Part shown: positions 37,494-50,600 of the stretch, piece by piece
Position numbering within the stretch: the stretch's first letter is position 1
How the letters are laid out: the number at the start of each line of letters is the position of its first letter
DNA from: Neelides folsomi
Taxonomy: Eukaryota > Arthropoda > Collembola > Neelipleona > Neelidae
DNA: 64,000 nucleotides
Assembly (NCBI GenBank): GCA_034687125.1
Contig: JAQGBZ010000281.1
Location: forward strand, 1 to 64,000
Direction: 5' to 3'
The notes under the pieces: generated by a model
Seen by the model: only the letters and a program-made list of their open reading frames with translations
Databases searched by the model: none
What the model was told of the DNA's origin: nothing
Translations under genes and position numbers: made by a program

Positions 37494-37668
37494 GCATGGG
37501 AAGACGGCAGGAGCCATTGGATCTTTCACGCCGCCCTTTCTGGATTTTGAGGGAGAAGTCGACGGGAGTCTTTCGGCGATCCACAAACAACCCGTGCCCT
37601 TCATTAGACCTTCGGAAATACAACCCAATTAACAACCAGACAAAATACAAAATAAACCACACAATTTA
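37494..37668 (+). other. GC-elevated block with a PLDLS-containing frame
   Basis: All three minus-strand frames and one plus frame are partly open here. The plus frame reads MGRRQEPLDLSRRPFWIL and continues to a stop at about 37669. PLDLS is the classic CtBP-binding motif of animal repressors. There is no splice context that proves an exon, so it may be coding or a conserved regulatory block. Confidence 0.2.
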
Positions 37669-38107
37669 AATCATATACAAGATAACATTAATTTTGTAGT
37701 ATTGTATTCATATTTTTAACAAATAAGAATTTATTATTTACTAAAACTTATTTTTATTTAAGTTTGTCGTTCATATCTATAATTAATTTTTTAATTAAAA
37801 TCATTACTCTAAATTATGATTACATAGTTTATACAAAGAATTTTGAAAATAAATGGTATATAAGTAAGTATGTGCATAAGATGTATGGTATTTATTTAAG
37901 TCTTATAAAGTTAATTTTGACAAAATTAATTATGATTACCTAGTCCAATTTTATTACTTTTTTGAATCAACTTTAATTATTATTTAAGAACAATGTAACA
38001 CTACAATGAATACAAAATAGACAAAGTGTAAATAATCACTTTTGTTTTTCTCAGTTTTGAATTTCATTCTATACTGTGTTTCTTTGTAATACGATACATT
38101 ATATATT

Positions 38108-38131
38108 ATGTATGGTATCTATACCATACAT
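38108..38131. repeat. Perfect 11-bp palindrome
   Basis: ATGTATGGTAT, two bases, then ATACCATACAT. The region is rich in TATGTATA-type words, so it may be chance. Confidence 0.9.
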
Positions 38132-40596
38132 TGTTTCTTGTATTCTTTGTTATAAGACGAATGTTGTGTGTTTGATGATTGAATGTTTCACACCATCCCG
38201 TTTTAGGTAATTTCACCTTTGACTTCTGCAAAGGATCCTAGCGGTAATTTGAGGTCGACTTGACCTCCGACCTCACATAAGCCATCAATAAGGATGAATT
38301 GAAATTTGTTAAATGTTGGAACAGAAGGCTTAAAGACTCTTTCACTAAATCCAAGCTGAAGGGAGGGAATGAATGATTGAAGGCTCCAAATCTCCCCAAG
38401 TTCCCTACAAGTCTTGTAGTAGTAGAAGAAGAAGCCGAAAATGAGGGAAGTCTCATTAGGGGCTTCATTTGAATTGGAATTGGGTCAAATGGTCCAAATC
38501 ATTTAAAACCCTTTCATTAAATACGGAACAAAAAAGGTTCTGTCTCAAAGGCGGCTATTATTCAAAATTTCAATTACTCCAACTGTATAAATCCCTGAGA
38601 GTGTGTTGAGTAGTAAAATGATACGCTATTAATTTATGTGCATAGAAATACTCCGTGACTTCTATTTAAATGCTGAATTTGTAGGCACTGTATAACCAGA
38701 GAACGAAAAGTAATGTGACCTAAAACGATGTTTTTTGAATTAAGATAGGGATTTAACATTATGTTCATCTCTTACCTCAGCTCAGTTTGGAATTTTATAG
38801 CTTTGGTAGGTAGGAGGGGAAGATACCTACATCTCCTAGTCTACATGTATATTTATATAAATTTATATACCTAGGTATATGTATATTTATTATTTATATA
38901 CTTATATGTAAATTTATTTATTATATTGAGTATATTATTATTTGAATATATATTGACTCTATATACCATCCTTTCACTATAAGAGAAAACGTTTTTACAT
39001 TTTCCAATATAAATACATTACGCGTTCCTTCGCTATAATATCAATTAATATGAGTCTCCCTATTTAGTCCACTATAAATAAATATTTATAAATTTGTAAG
39101 AAAACTTTTATTTGATTTCTCAATCTGAGCTGACGTTGTCAATCCGAGCTGAAATATTTTGGCTGATTTACATTGTATCGTAGGAAATCTGACCATCTTT
39201 TCGTTCTCTGCTGCATGATACAGTATACAGTATTTACAACAAAGAAAATATACATGTATTTGTATCGTACAATATTTGTATTTATGATATATCAAGATAC
39301 ATGAAGTATTTTTGTGTGTTAGCATAATGTATTAGTTATATGATGAGTTTGGTTCGTGTGTGTTCTTATATATAAATATTTAAGTAGAGAAAATCAATTT
39401 GGTAGCGGATGAGTTTTAAAATTCAAAGGAGTAAACGATTTGATCTTCTCGACCCAAAGAAGAATAAATAGAAGGTTCATTACCTACAATTTCACTCCTT
39501 TTTTATTGGAATTTATTAGGCGAAGGCCCTTCGCACCTTCCTTAGACTTTTCATATACTTTACATTCAAACATTCATAAACATGGATTTTTATACTGTCT
39601 GTATAGCTATAGCATATTAAGATTTTCATAAATGCATACTTATATATTTAGTATATCTAACATTGACTCGATTGATAGACAAAGTTTTATTATAAACTTA
39701 TAAAGATTTGAATGTAAAAAGAAGACGAGTTTTTATTGCGTTGTTCAAATCCCTTTTTATATTTCTTGTAATCATCTCGCGCTCTTGTTCTCCTTTTATA
39801 ACTACGACTTCAGATCTTCACAATTATCCCTTGACATTTTAATGAAAAATTTACAATTGAGCTATATTTTTATAAGTAATATATAAGTCATATTTGTATT
39901 AAATAAAAATAACTAAACAAGCAATTCCAGTATCAATTTAATAGTATTTAAACTAATTAATTCAAATAATGGCAGAAAATGGCAGATTCATCTAATAACA
40001 TTATTGTTTATGAATTAATTTATAAGAACAAAATTAAATAAATAAATGACTTATGAGAATAGGAAAGTTCTTGAAAAATATGATTTTAATTTTCTCTTTC
40101 TCTTTACAGGTAGTTTTGATTTCAACAATTTTTCACTCAATTGGTTATAGGATTTTCAGGTTTAGAGATCTACAAAGGAGCGGATTAGAAAGAATTGTAA
40201 GGAAAGTATTGTTAAGCATTGTTAATCTTTAGAATTAAGTTCTTGTGTTTGTAGGTGGTCGAACCGGTGTTTTCCTATCTCTTCCAAATCCTCACTTGCT
40301 CAATGAATCGGGTAAATCGGAACGAAAGAGATGAAGCGTGAAGGATGAAAAATCCTCCAGTAAAACTTCTAACAGTAAAACTTCCCATGCCGATTCTCAA
40401 AGCCGCGTTTTCTCCCAAAGACCAAAATCACTCTTGTTATTATCACAAATGAGAATGCAGTGAAGATACAAAGGTATGAGGAAATATAAAATAATTATAC
40501 TTAAACATAAAATATCATGCAGTGGCTATTACAGATATATACAGTAGTATCATATATTATTCGAAGGCTCTACATGTATGGTACATGTAAGTTTAA

Positions 40597-40765
40597 GTGT
40601 AATTTTAAGGGCCGTTGCTCTCGTGAGTTAAAGGATTATCCCTTCGACTTCCGCCCCGATCCAAAGAGACAAGTGGGGTGCGGCGCGGGTGCGGCAAACG
40701 CAGGTGGGAAAGAAAAAGACGACAGACGGCAATCTCCATTCTATACATTAAGACATGACGAGACC
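40597..40765 (+). other. GC-rich block, possible exon or regulatory DNA
   Basis: GC-rich sequence (GGGGTGCGGCGCGGGTGCGG) within AT-rich DNA, open on the plus strand (CKFKCNFKGRCSREL, then YPFDFRPDPKRQ). A CAGGTG E-box at about 40699 doubles as a donor-like CGCAG|GTGGGA. No protein family is recognised. Confidence 0.2.
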
Positions 40766-41202
40766 AAAATTTACTAAAAAATTATTTTCTTGACGCTCAA
40801 TCCATCAATATCGCACTTAAACTGTAAAAATAGTCAAATAACTGTTAAACTCTGTTAAACTCCCATTATCAGCTTAACCAAGAAACCAAGATTGAAAACT
40901 TAAATTATGTATAATTAAACTAAACTAACCATTGTGGGTTTTAGCAAAGAGTTTAAAATTTAGTAAAACCACTTGTTGATCAAAAACACCTGTTTAGGAT
41001 AAAATCAAAAATGAAAGTTTTGTAATTTTTGAAAAAAAAAAACCATTCATTTTAAAAGTCTTTAAGATCGTTAGAGATCTTTTGGGATCTTTTGGGATTA
41101 TTTTAGATGGTTTTAGATGTTGAAGATGGTTTGTGAAGTGAAGGGGCCTTCAACATTGAGTCTTGTTCGTTTTTCCCTTTGTCCGTTATCAGGGCCATCT
41201 TT

Positions 41203-41277
41203 ATGAGGAAGCTCCTTGTTCTTTTTATGTTGATTGTGGGGGGATCGGCTGGGCAGGCGGCGCCGAGAAGATCTTAA
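41203..41277 (+). CDS. Short frame resembling a signal peptide
   Basis: ATG to TAA in 24 codons: MRKLLVLFMLIVGGSAGQAA followed by PRRS. It has a basic start, hydrophobic core and small residues before Gln, in a GC-elevated spot. Either a micropeptide or the first exon of a secreted product; no usable donor follows before the stop, which weakens the second option. Confidence 0.2.
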   Translation: MRKLLVLFMLIVGGSAGQAAPRRS

Positions 41278-44076
41278 ATAACTCGCCCCGTCCCAATTAT
41301 TTTACCAATAATAATTAGCATCCTTTCGCATCAAATTACAATTACACAACCTGATCCAACAACCACCGTCTGCATTTTATGAACATCATTATAATTCTAT
41401 ATCTCTCATACTTAAAGATCTCTTATAACATCAAAATCACATATAGGATCACACTTTTATAATAATGATAATCTCTATCTGTATATGATCTGTATTTGAA
41501 TATAATCAGTATTTATATTTTGTATACAGTACATACAGTATATGATATTTGAATATATAATCACTTACATTTTTATGTATAAGGTTAAGTACCCAGTGTT
41601 TTATCTTATATTCTTTTAATCTCTTTGCGTATCTTTTGTAGATGAAATAGTAAAAGCCCAAGATTTACGATGAAATAACAATTAAACAATTATCCACGTC
41701 ATGGACAATTTAAGAGCAAATGAAAATGCGAGCATGTTGAAGTCCAATAAAAATTATAAAACCCATCCAAACAAAGTTAAAGTTCTCATAAATTGTCTTT
41801 TTAGGCAAACCTTCAAAACCAGCAGGAATCGAAAATCTTAACTTTTAATTCACCCAATTAATTTTAATCCCTTTTCATTCTTCACATTACACATATTTAA
41901 TAATATATACTGAATCAGTAATTATCATTTCTACAATATATCCATCATATTATAATTAGCCGAATACGTTATTAAATACTATCCATATAATAAATATGAT
42001 AATCTTAATATTTTAGTTCATTTAGCTTGATTAACTTATTATGGTTTGATAATGTCCAAATTACCATTTTCTTCTTAATCCCTTAATACTCAATGTAAAA
42101 CAAATTCCATCAAGTTTCTTGGTAAATTGTCCAAATTGCCAATTTGAGATTACGCTTCTTCGAAAGTAAAATTCCAAGATCATTTTTGCATATCAATTGG
42201 ATCAAATGGATGAATAATGAAAGATAAAGAATTTATAAGGAATTAAACATTGAAAAATGTGGAGAAAAATGTTGAGAATGCAAATAAGAAATAGGGAGGA
42301 AGAAGATGAATTGAATAACATTTGTAACTTCTGTGCGGAGACTTATTTTCTATTGAGTTGGATTGTATTGGTCCAAAGGTATCTTTCTGTTGAGTATCTT
42401 TTGGTTGAATGGAGTATCAATTAAAGGTCCTGAGATGGTTAAGCGGATTAAAGTATTAGGGACCTGAGTGAGTGGAAGGAAAAAGTTCGATCGGAATCTC
42501 AAAAGATTATGCAGATTTCCACCCAAGAGACAACCGCATAATTATTATCAAACTACACACCATTTACATCCAAATTCTAAACACACTTCTATACTACACA
42601 TATTATTTACTATATGAAAGAATATGTGTAATATAACCTGTGTAATATAAATTCCTTTAATATAAGGGCCGTCCTTATAATAAGGATAATGGAAAGGATC
42701 GGAGGATAGAGAAAGATAAGAAAGGATAAGGACATGTTACAAGGCTTATAAGGGAAAAGATGTTAAAGAAGCGTCGGACGTTTCTTTGACTTTTAAGTGA
42801 AGGAGATTCAAAAGTGCCTTTCACTTTACAACACTAATTCACCCCTTTCATCTTCATCCACCTTTCAAAATACACCTAAAATCAATTTTAACAATTAATA
42901 AAGTCAGAAGGTCAGAACAAGAATTATTGAATTTAAAGAGATTTTTAAAATATTAAGAGAATTGCCGAGCATTTAAAAAATATTTATTCTTATTAATTAT
43001 TTAAAGCTAAACAAGTATAGAAACCTGTTCCATTGTTCCTATTTCCATCATTAATTAACTTACTGATTTTGATTGGTTAGGTTAGGTTAAGTTAAGCTAG
43101 GTTATTTTAAAAATTCACAAAATCAAAAATTATAAAAAAGGCTTAAAAATACTGGAAAAGAATTAAAGTGATCAAAAATGATAAAAAGAGATAAAAAGAG
43201 TTTTTTATGAATTTAGTGATTGAGGTAAGCATTTGAGTCTGGATGTTCCATTAGAATGATTTTTGAAAAACAAAGGTGGATTTTGATGATTTAAATTCAT
43301 GCAGTGAAGTTGACCTATATATTCCTCTCTTATTACTCTCAGGCTCCTTGTCGTCAATTTGAACGCACCTGGGGATGAAAAACGTATGGATTTTTACAAA
43401 GGAGCATTTCTTATATCAAGTCTCGAACTTCCACAATTACCTTTCTCATCTTCACCTTTAATCCGTATAAAAACACTCGTCCAATACTTATCCAATACAA
43501 CTCCATGCATTTACTCCTCGTTTTTACTAAAAGTAGAAACAAGAATTATAATAACTGCTATACTATCATATACTCTTATACAGAGTTGTATGTAATATTA
43601 TACTGATATAATATACCTGATATGAGATCTGTTATAAAGTTTTTCATGTATAACCTTTACACTTTCCCTTATCGCTCATTTTTGACTTTACCAATATATC
43701 AAAAATGTCCCGTTCGTTCCCTCCATACATTTTCTTGTACAAATCAAATCTTATACAAAATATGTATTTTCTTATAAGTACAATTCCCTCATACAATTTC
43801 CACCGACCATACAAATTGATTCCCATTAAAAAGAACCCGCATAAATAATTTATAAATGAGGAGCTCGAAGCTCATTTTCAGCTCAGGCGCGTACCCCAAC
43901 ACTTCTAAAAAAAGGTCCAGTTATTCAAATTATCCCAATAATTTATCAAATTACACAGAACAATATTTTTATAAAACATTCCTTTAAATTTCATCCCTTT
44001 CATTCCATTGACCTATTTGACCTATATGGATAACATACAGGTCAAATTAGACCTTTATCTGTATATGGTATATGAT

Positions 44077-44101
44077 TCGATGTGATTCGATGTGATTCGA
44101 T
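44077..44101. repeat. 11-bp tandem repeat GATGTGATTC
   Basis: Three adjacent copies of GATGTGATTC(G), the last incomplete. Confidence 0.85.
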
Positions 44102-44649
44102 CAATTAGATCCCAAACTGAGGTTTAAGTTTCTCAAAAGTCATAAGAGTCAAAATGGAGATAACAAGTTTGTTATAATTCATCTGGTTATGGCTCTTATT
44201 ACTTTCGAGAAGTTTTTTTGAAGGTGGGCCGAAAGGGGAGTTTTTGATTTTGTTGTAAGATAGTTCTTGAAGAGATTAGTGAAGTCTTGATGGGAATTGG
44301 AATGAGGGAAGTAATGAACCCACACGAGCCGATTGGTGAAATAAATGGGTTTGAGGGAAAAGGGTGCTCTCGCAGGTACCCAATTCTACTAACTATCTTA
44401 AGAGAAATTCTAAATCTCTTTCCATTTCAGAACCTCGTAAACCATCCCTTATAGAAGAAAAATATTAAACCTCACTTTTACTACACTTTTAAATTTTGGC
44501 TCGTGTGGATTCCTATACGTCTAATTATCAACACAATAATATTACTCCAATAATACATATATACCATACAGACAAGTACAGACAGTAGAGATACAACCAT
44601 ACATAATAAGTACACTGTACACTTATCGTTAGTACATGACACATATATA

Positions 44650-45032
44650 CAGGGTGTGTCTAAAGTCGATGCGTTTTGTTCAAAATCAATCTTATCTTTT
44701 TTATTCATTATTCGATTTTTATTAAATTTGGCAGATATCTTCCTTATAATATATAATATCATATAAAAATGAAATTTATCTGATCAATTAAGCTAAATCT
44801 TGCCTTCGATACCAAGAAAACCTCCTTTCTTAGGTCCTTTCTGAGAGAAATCACGCTTTCTCAAAGAAAAGTGACTGTCGTTTATTTAATGTTTAACCAT
44901 TACGGCTTATACTTGGCTACATAACATATTGATAAATTACTCATCGAATGGCTATCTTTAAAGATTTTTATAATTGCTACATCAGGTAGAAATTAAATGA
45001 TTAAAAAACGCATCGACTTTAGACTCACCCTG
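44650..45032. mobile_element. MITE with TA target flanks, mariner-type ends
   Basis: A 383-bp element starting CAGGGTGTGTCTAAAGTCGA and ending with the reverse complement of CAGGGTGAGTCTAAAGTCGA; terminal repeats are about 30 bp with one mismatch in the readable part. It is flanked by TA on both sides (44648-44649 and 45033-45034), the Tc1/mariner target duplication. There is no open transposase frame. An internal block near 44853-44890 (CTTTCTCAAAGAAAAGTGAC) matches the mariner-like remnant at 12.8 kb, so this copy probably arose by internal deletion of a related autonomous element. Confidence 0.92.
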
Positions 45033-46935
45033 TACATATAAAATATGGTTATATTGGTAATGTATTGGAAAAGGTTTAAGATTGTTCTAAGATTAAAGCG
45101 GTCTTTTCATAATCCGTTAATGAGTCGGTGGAATGTGAAGGACCTCTGATTGATGGTTGTGGGAATGGAAGTAAATGGAAGAATTGGATTTCTGGTTCAT
45201 TGGTTTTATTGGAAGTTTTGAATTGGAAGTTAACTGGAAGTTAACTAGAGGAATTGTTTCTTTTCTGTTTGGATCATTCCGACACGATTTCCCTCTTTTG
45301 TCTAATAAATGTCACGGGGGGAATTACATACCCGGCGCTCCCAACTTTTTTAAAAGTCAGACACAATTCTTCACTATGATTCTTTACTATGATTCTTCCC
45401 TATGATTCTTAAAAGAATACTCGAGTTGTTTATCTGGATGTTTTAAAGGAAGTTGGTAAGTATAGAAACGAATGGTCATAAAATAAGATTTGTAACGACG
45501 GCCGCGGCACGGCAGGAGGTCCAACATAAATTAGGTGAACCTTTCCCCAACCCAACTAAACCAAATGTTTCCCTCATTTAAAAGACTTCTTCTAATTACT
45601 CACTTCTTTGGGGTTCCAGATAACTTAATTACCAAACATTGACAATTTCTTAATTATTACTTTCTTAACGCTTCATTTAATTCACAGTAATTCATTTAAA
45701 TTATAAGAATTCAAATTTTTAACGAGAGCTAAAATTTACAATTGAATTGATTACATTATTAAATCCAACGAGGAATTTATCAATCAAAAATTTGATTTAA
45801 TTTGATTTGATTTGATTCGATCAAATTACAATTACTATTTAAAAATTTGAATATTAATTATTATTTAATTCTTTATAAAAATAGATTTGACTTTTAAAAA
45901 TCATTTTTTGGAATAAATTCTAGCGTTAATTTGACTTTTGTTATTTTCTGGTTCCACGTGAGAATTTTGTTCATGAAAATTAAGTGAATTTAAAGTGTTT
46001 TAAAGAATTTTTAGGGAATTTGAAGTGTTTTAAACTATTTTTCAACAATTTGGATTATTTGGATTTTATTTCCAATGGCTGGAGTGAATTTGAAGTATTT
46101 GGGCTTATTGGTCATAAATGAGGTGAGTTATGGTAATGAACGATCGTTTAAGGACGGAAGGAGATTTGGGAGAGATAAAATGACATTGAGGGGATTGGTG
46201 GGATTTAAGTGGTTCCAACTTGGAAGATTCTTGACCCATTCCAAGTTTAAGAAATGAGGAAGGGGCGGTTCAGGTCCTTTGTGAACTTTAAGAATTTCAC
46301 CTTGTGGGGTCCCAAAGGATTATTCATCTAATTCAATAACCATCAACACACCGACGCCTACTTTGCTTCACTTTGCTCCTTGTTAGCTCACAAATAATCT
46401 CAGGTAAACCCAGGTAAATCAGATAATCAACAAAACCCAGGTAAACTCAAACTCCTTTGAAAAATTCGTTAATTGGATGAATAATAGCCTATGACAAAGT
46501 CTATAAGATTTTTCTCTAAAGTATACAATCACTTTTTAATGTTTATTTTCTATAAGATAACATATGTAAATATACTTAATTATAATTAGTATACTTAATT
46601 ATAATTTGACTAATTTTATATAAGAACCGGAATAAAGAATGAATAAAATGTTCAGGGTTGTCAGTTGAATTTAAAAAATGTGTTGTTTAGGACGAGGAAA
46701 GCATGTCACTTGTTTAATTAAGAACTGAAGACTTGCGGTTAATTGGCAAAGAATAAAAAGACCTTTGTCGGTTACACTATTTAATGGCTTAATGCTTTTA
46801 ACACTTATCAGCTCAAAATCGTTAAAAACCTCCTTTTAAATTATTCATAAAATATCTACAAACAACATTGGACCAAGATGATCAGGCAAAATGCACCTTG
46901 TGACTAGCCCTGATAAAAATTGATAAAATTATCCA

Positions 46936-46990
46936 ATCAAATGATTAAATCCAATCAAGTGATTAAATTCAATCAAATGATTAAATCCTA
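46936..46990. repeat. 18-bp tandem repeat CAATCAAATGATTAAATC
   Basis: Three copies of CAATCAAATGATTAAATC with one or two changes each. Confidence 0.9.
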
Positions 46991-47595
46991 AACAATCACC
47001 TTACGAAATTCTAAAGAACTCATCGTCAGATACAAAGTATTGAGAAATTGCGATACGAAAATTCTTGCATTATTTATTTAACATTTTTATAAAAGGAGTA
47101 ATTAACAAAATTAAATTAATGCATTAATCAATGAATTAATTAAAAAATCAAGTCAATCTGGTAAAAATTCTAAATATATTTAAATAAAAGCTTCCAGAGA
47201 GAACAAAGTGTAATGAATAAATAATTTTATTGCATATAGCGTGACTTAGGTTAAAGTTGTTTAACGTGGTTTAACATTGTTTAACGCAAGTCTGGCTATT
47301 TTTTTGTTAACTAAAAGTGAAGTCTGGAATTTCGCCTATTGAGTCTCCTGATGAAATGAAGGAGGTGAGAAGGACACATGGCAAACGCCACAAAATTCTT
47401 CTTAAATGGACTTTGGCTCGAGCCGAAGAAGTTCGACCAACTCGAGCCAAACGAGAATTGAAAATTGAAAAAAAATAATCTCAACCATCAAGCCAAATGT
47501 TCAAATGTCCAAGAACAAAAAAAACATCCAGACACTTGATCAAATTAACAATTTATCAAACTTGTAGAAATTGCTCCAAAACATGAAATAACCCA

Positions 47596-47628
47596 ATAGA
47601 CATTGTCGATAGACATTGTCGATAGACA
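47596..47628. repeat. 15-bp tandem repeat ATAGACATTGTCG
   Basis: About two and a half copies of ATAGACATTGTCG. Confidence 0.85.
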
Positions 47629-50600
47629 CTTATGTATTAAATGCAATTTTACTATCATTTTTCCATCATCATTACTTTAATAACTTTAATTTCTTTGTAC
47701 AAATACAGAATTTATTATTATTTATTTCTCACTTGGAATTTTTATTCTTAAATTATACAATTTTATGAGTGTTGACTTTGTTCATTTTTTATATTTATTT
47801 GTTTTATGATGATTTACATTCAAAAGAACGTTTAATTGAAATGTATATTTTTTTAATAAATGGAATGAATTTTATATTAACATAAGTAATGATTGAGAAT
47901 TATTAAAAGTCCTGAGGAAGTTTCGTTATCAGATGAGTCTTGACCGGACTACCAAATTGATTGATTGGCCAAACAGGAATGAAAGATGAACTGAAGAAAG
48001 CTGAAAAAGATTAAACCAACAACTTGACTCATTATTTTCAATCCACCAAATCTTTGATATTAAAATCTTTGATAATACAATTTCATATTATTTACACACA
48101 ATTGGTATGCAAATGTCATACAACCTTCATGTTCAAATAATGGTAATATTAATCCCTCCATCCTGCATAATTTATTATCAAATATCATCTCCCTTTTATT
48201 TCCCATTTAGTAATCCCATACCAAATACAGATTTAATACAAACAATATAAATATGTAAAATATATGGTTATGGTACACTACATGTATGGTACATTATATT
48301 TGTATCAACTTATAATTCATAATAATAATAATAAAAAAAAATAATAATAAAGATGTTATGATTATCCGTCCAAAGTTGACCGTTTGTAAATTAATCCTAA
48401 ATATCGATGGATTGATCCGATGTGAATCGAATGATGAATCAACTTCTTCTCCACTTACGCACATGTCAAGAAAAGAACGTTTCAATTTGGTCCTATCAAA
48501 TAATTAAATCTTATAGGATCAATTAACTTCTTCATTTACCTTCAGAATACTCAGCTCCTATTACTCCTTATATTGTACATAGGGTTTGTGTAATTATAGC
48601 TTAAACCAATTAAACTCATCTTAATCTTTAATCTTAAACGTCCATTGATCTTTGTATGGTTAATGAATCCTTTCACTTTTAATTATCTCATTCCAAATTG
48701 GAGCATTTATTATATGAATTTATGAATTGAACATGAATTGTATCAACAGATTGTTCTTACAATGATATTATCTTTTAATATTTATAACTAACATATTTAT
48801 AATATACCATATTTGTATTTGTATGCAGTCTGAAGTACGAGTTTTATATGTAATATGTATCATATATAAATACATAGGTAGAATACATAGTAGAGGTAAA
48901 TACATATCTGAAGTGAGAAGGCCAGGGGAATTTTGTTGGAAGTTTTAAGGGTGTGGCAGAAGCCCTTTTTACTAAAATGAATCTTCTCAGCCACGCGTCT
49001 TTATTTCCTCCCATGATTTATTAACCTTTGCCCTGCCTCAACATTTTACTCATTCGCCCCCTTTAAATTTTATTTTATTATTCAAAAAATAAAAATTTTA
49101 CACTTTTAATCATTAGTTTCATCTTCATAATCACCGCATAATAATGATTAAATTTTTATAAAATTTTTATACCGATTAATAAAAGTATTAAAACAGAAAT
49201 TAAAAAGTGTCCATTATTAAATATTTCATTGTTTGGAATATTTGCTAGCGTTAATAACTGAAATTATTTCCAAATGTTGGCCAGTTTTAAACATTTCATA
49301 AATGTTTTTGTGAAAAAGGTGAATTGAACGGTTCCTTTTTGGAATTGAGCTCCCGAAGGTATTCTGGTAAAAGGGTTTGGATCTGTCGAGTGTATTAAGT
49401 GCGGAGTGCGGATTGGAAAATTGTGAGTTGATGAGGTTCCATAATGATCATCCCTTGGACCGCGTAATTTCCCCCTTCAATCACCTTGTTTGTTTTCGAT
49501 CCCTTAATTTCGATAAGTGAGCTTTTAACCCCTTTGCCCCAATTTACCCGCTACCATTAACCCCAAAACTCATTACACAAATATTTCCAATTCTCCAACA
49601 CATTCCCGAAAACTCAATATGGTACAAGTTCAAATTCAAGATCAACACAACCCATGTATTACATATCTTATTTCTTACAGTATGTATTTATATAGCACTA
49701 TCTCACTATTAGACGTGTTAGAAGCTATATTTTAGGTGTACGTTAAATATGTGTTTTACAATCCTTGGGCCTAGGCGAATATTTTGTATGTAATGAATGT
49801 AAGAATCGGAACATTATTTGAAGGGATAAAAAAGAAGTTTAAAAAAATAAAGTTTAAAAGAATCCAAATCCTTCCTTTGGGGAAATGAAAGGAATTGAAG
49901 GAAATAAAGAAAATAGATTGAGTTGATTGGGGAATTAATCCTTCAACTTTTGTAAAAGGGGACGATGAGACAGCGAATTTGATTGTGGGATTGAGACGTT
50001 GGCCAAGTGACTCAACCCAATCACATTCATTGGAGAAATTGAAGTGGAGGAAGTGGAAATGGAAAGTGAGTCTTCCATTTAAAATACACAAAGACCAAAA
50101 GAGGATTTGAACAAAAGTGAAAAAAGACCTCCGGGAAAAATCATTCAAACACATTTGGAGAAAAACTCTCAATGACTCTTGGGTTGAGATAGGTCGAAAC
50201 TCTTCAAATGTTTTTTTCTATCATTATTATTCATTTCCATTACATATTAAATTCACACTAATTAAAATTAACTTTCATTATAATTAATTTTAATTTTTTA
50301 AATGTCATTTAAATTAATATTTTATCCTAGCATTTTTTGAATGAATGGAGAAAGAATAAGATCTGAATTTATTTGATTGTTTAGATGGACATAATTGGGT
50401 TAAGGATCAGAATTGGGTTAAGAATTTGAGAATGGGCCGACATGGAGATTCACTTAACTTTATGTCTCTTCGTGTCTCCAGATCCAGCGGAGCTCATTTG
50501 GTTAATTGGAGTCTCCTCACAATTCCTCCCTATTGAACCCATGGCGGAGAATTAAAGGAATTCCTCCCCGACCCTTCACAATTCTTTTTCTCATCTCCCC

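Larger units (their letters stand above)
33869..44640. other. Long non-coding stretch upstream of ato
   Basis: Nearly eleven kilobases without a secure gene. Four segments stand out and are listed separately: a probable exon at 35744-35980, a GC-elevated stretch at 37484-37620, another at 40597-40765, and a signal-peptide-like short frame at 41203-41277. The rest is AT-rich with microsatellite-like stretches (near 38850-38960 and 41460-41600). Confidence 0.5.

Noticed and set aside
49771-50172. 133-residue open frame on the minus strand
   Set aside because: Phe/Ser-rich, low-complexity, without splice signals or recognisable motifs; likely a chance frame.
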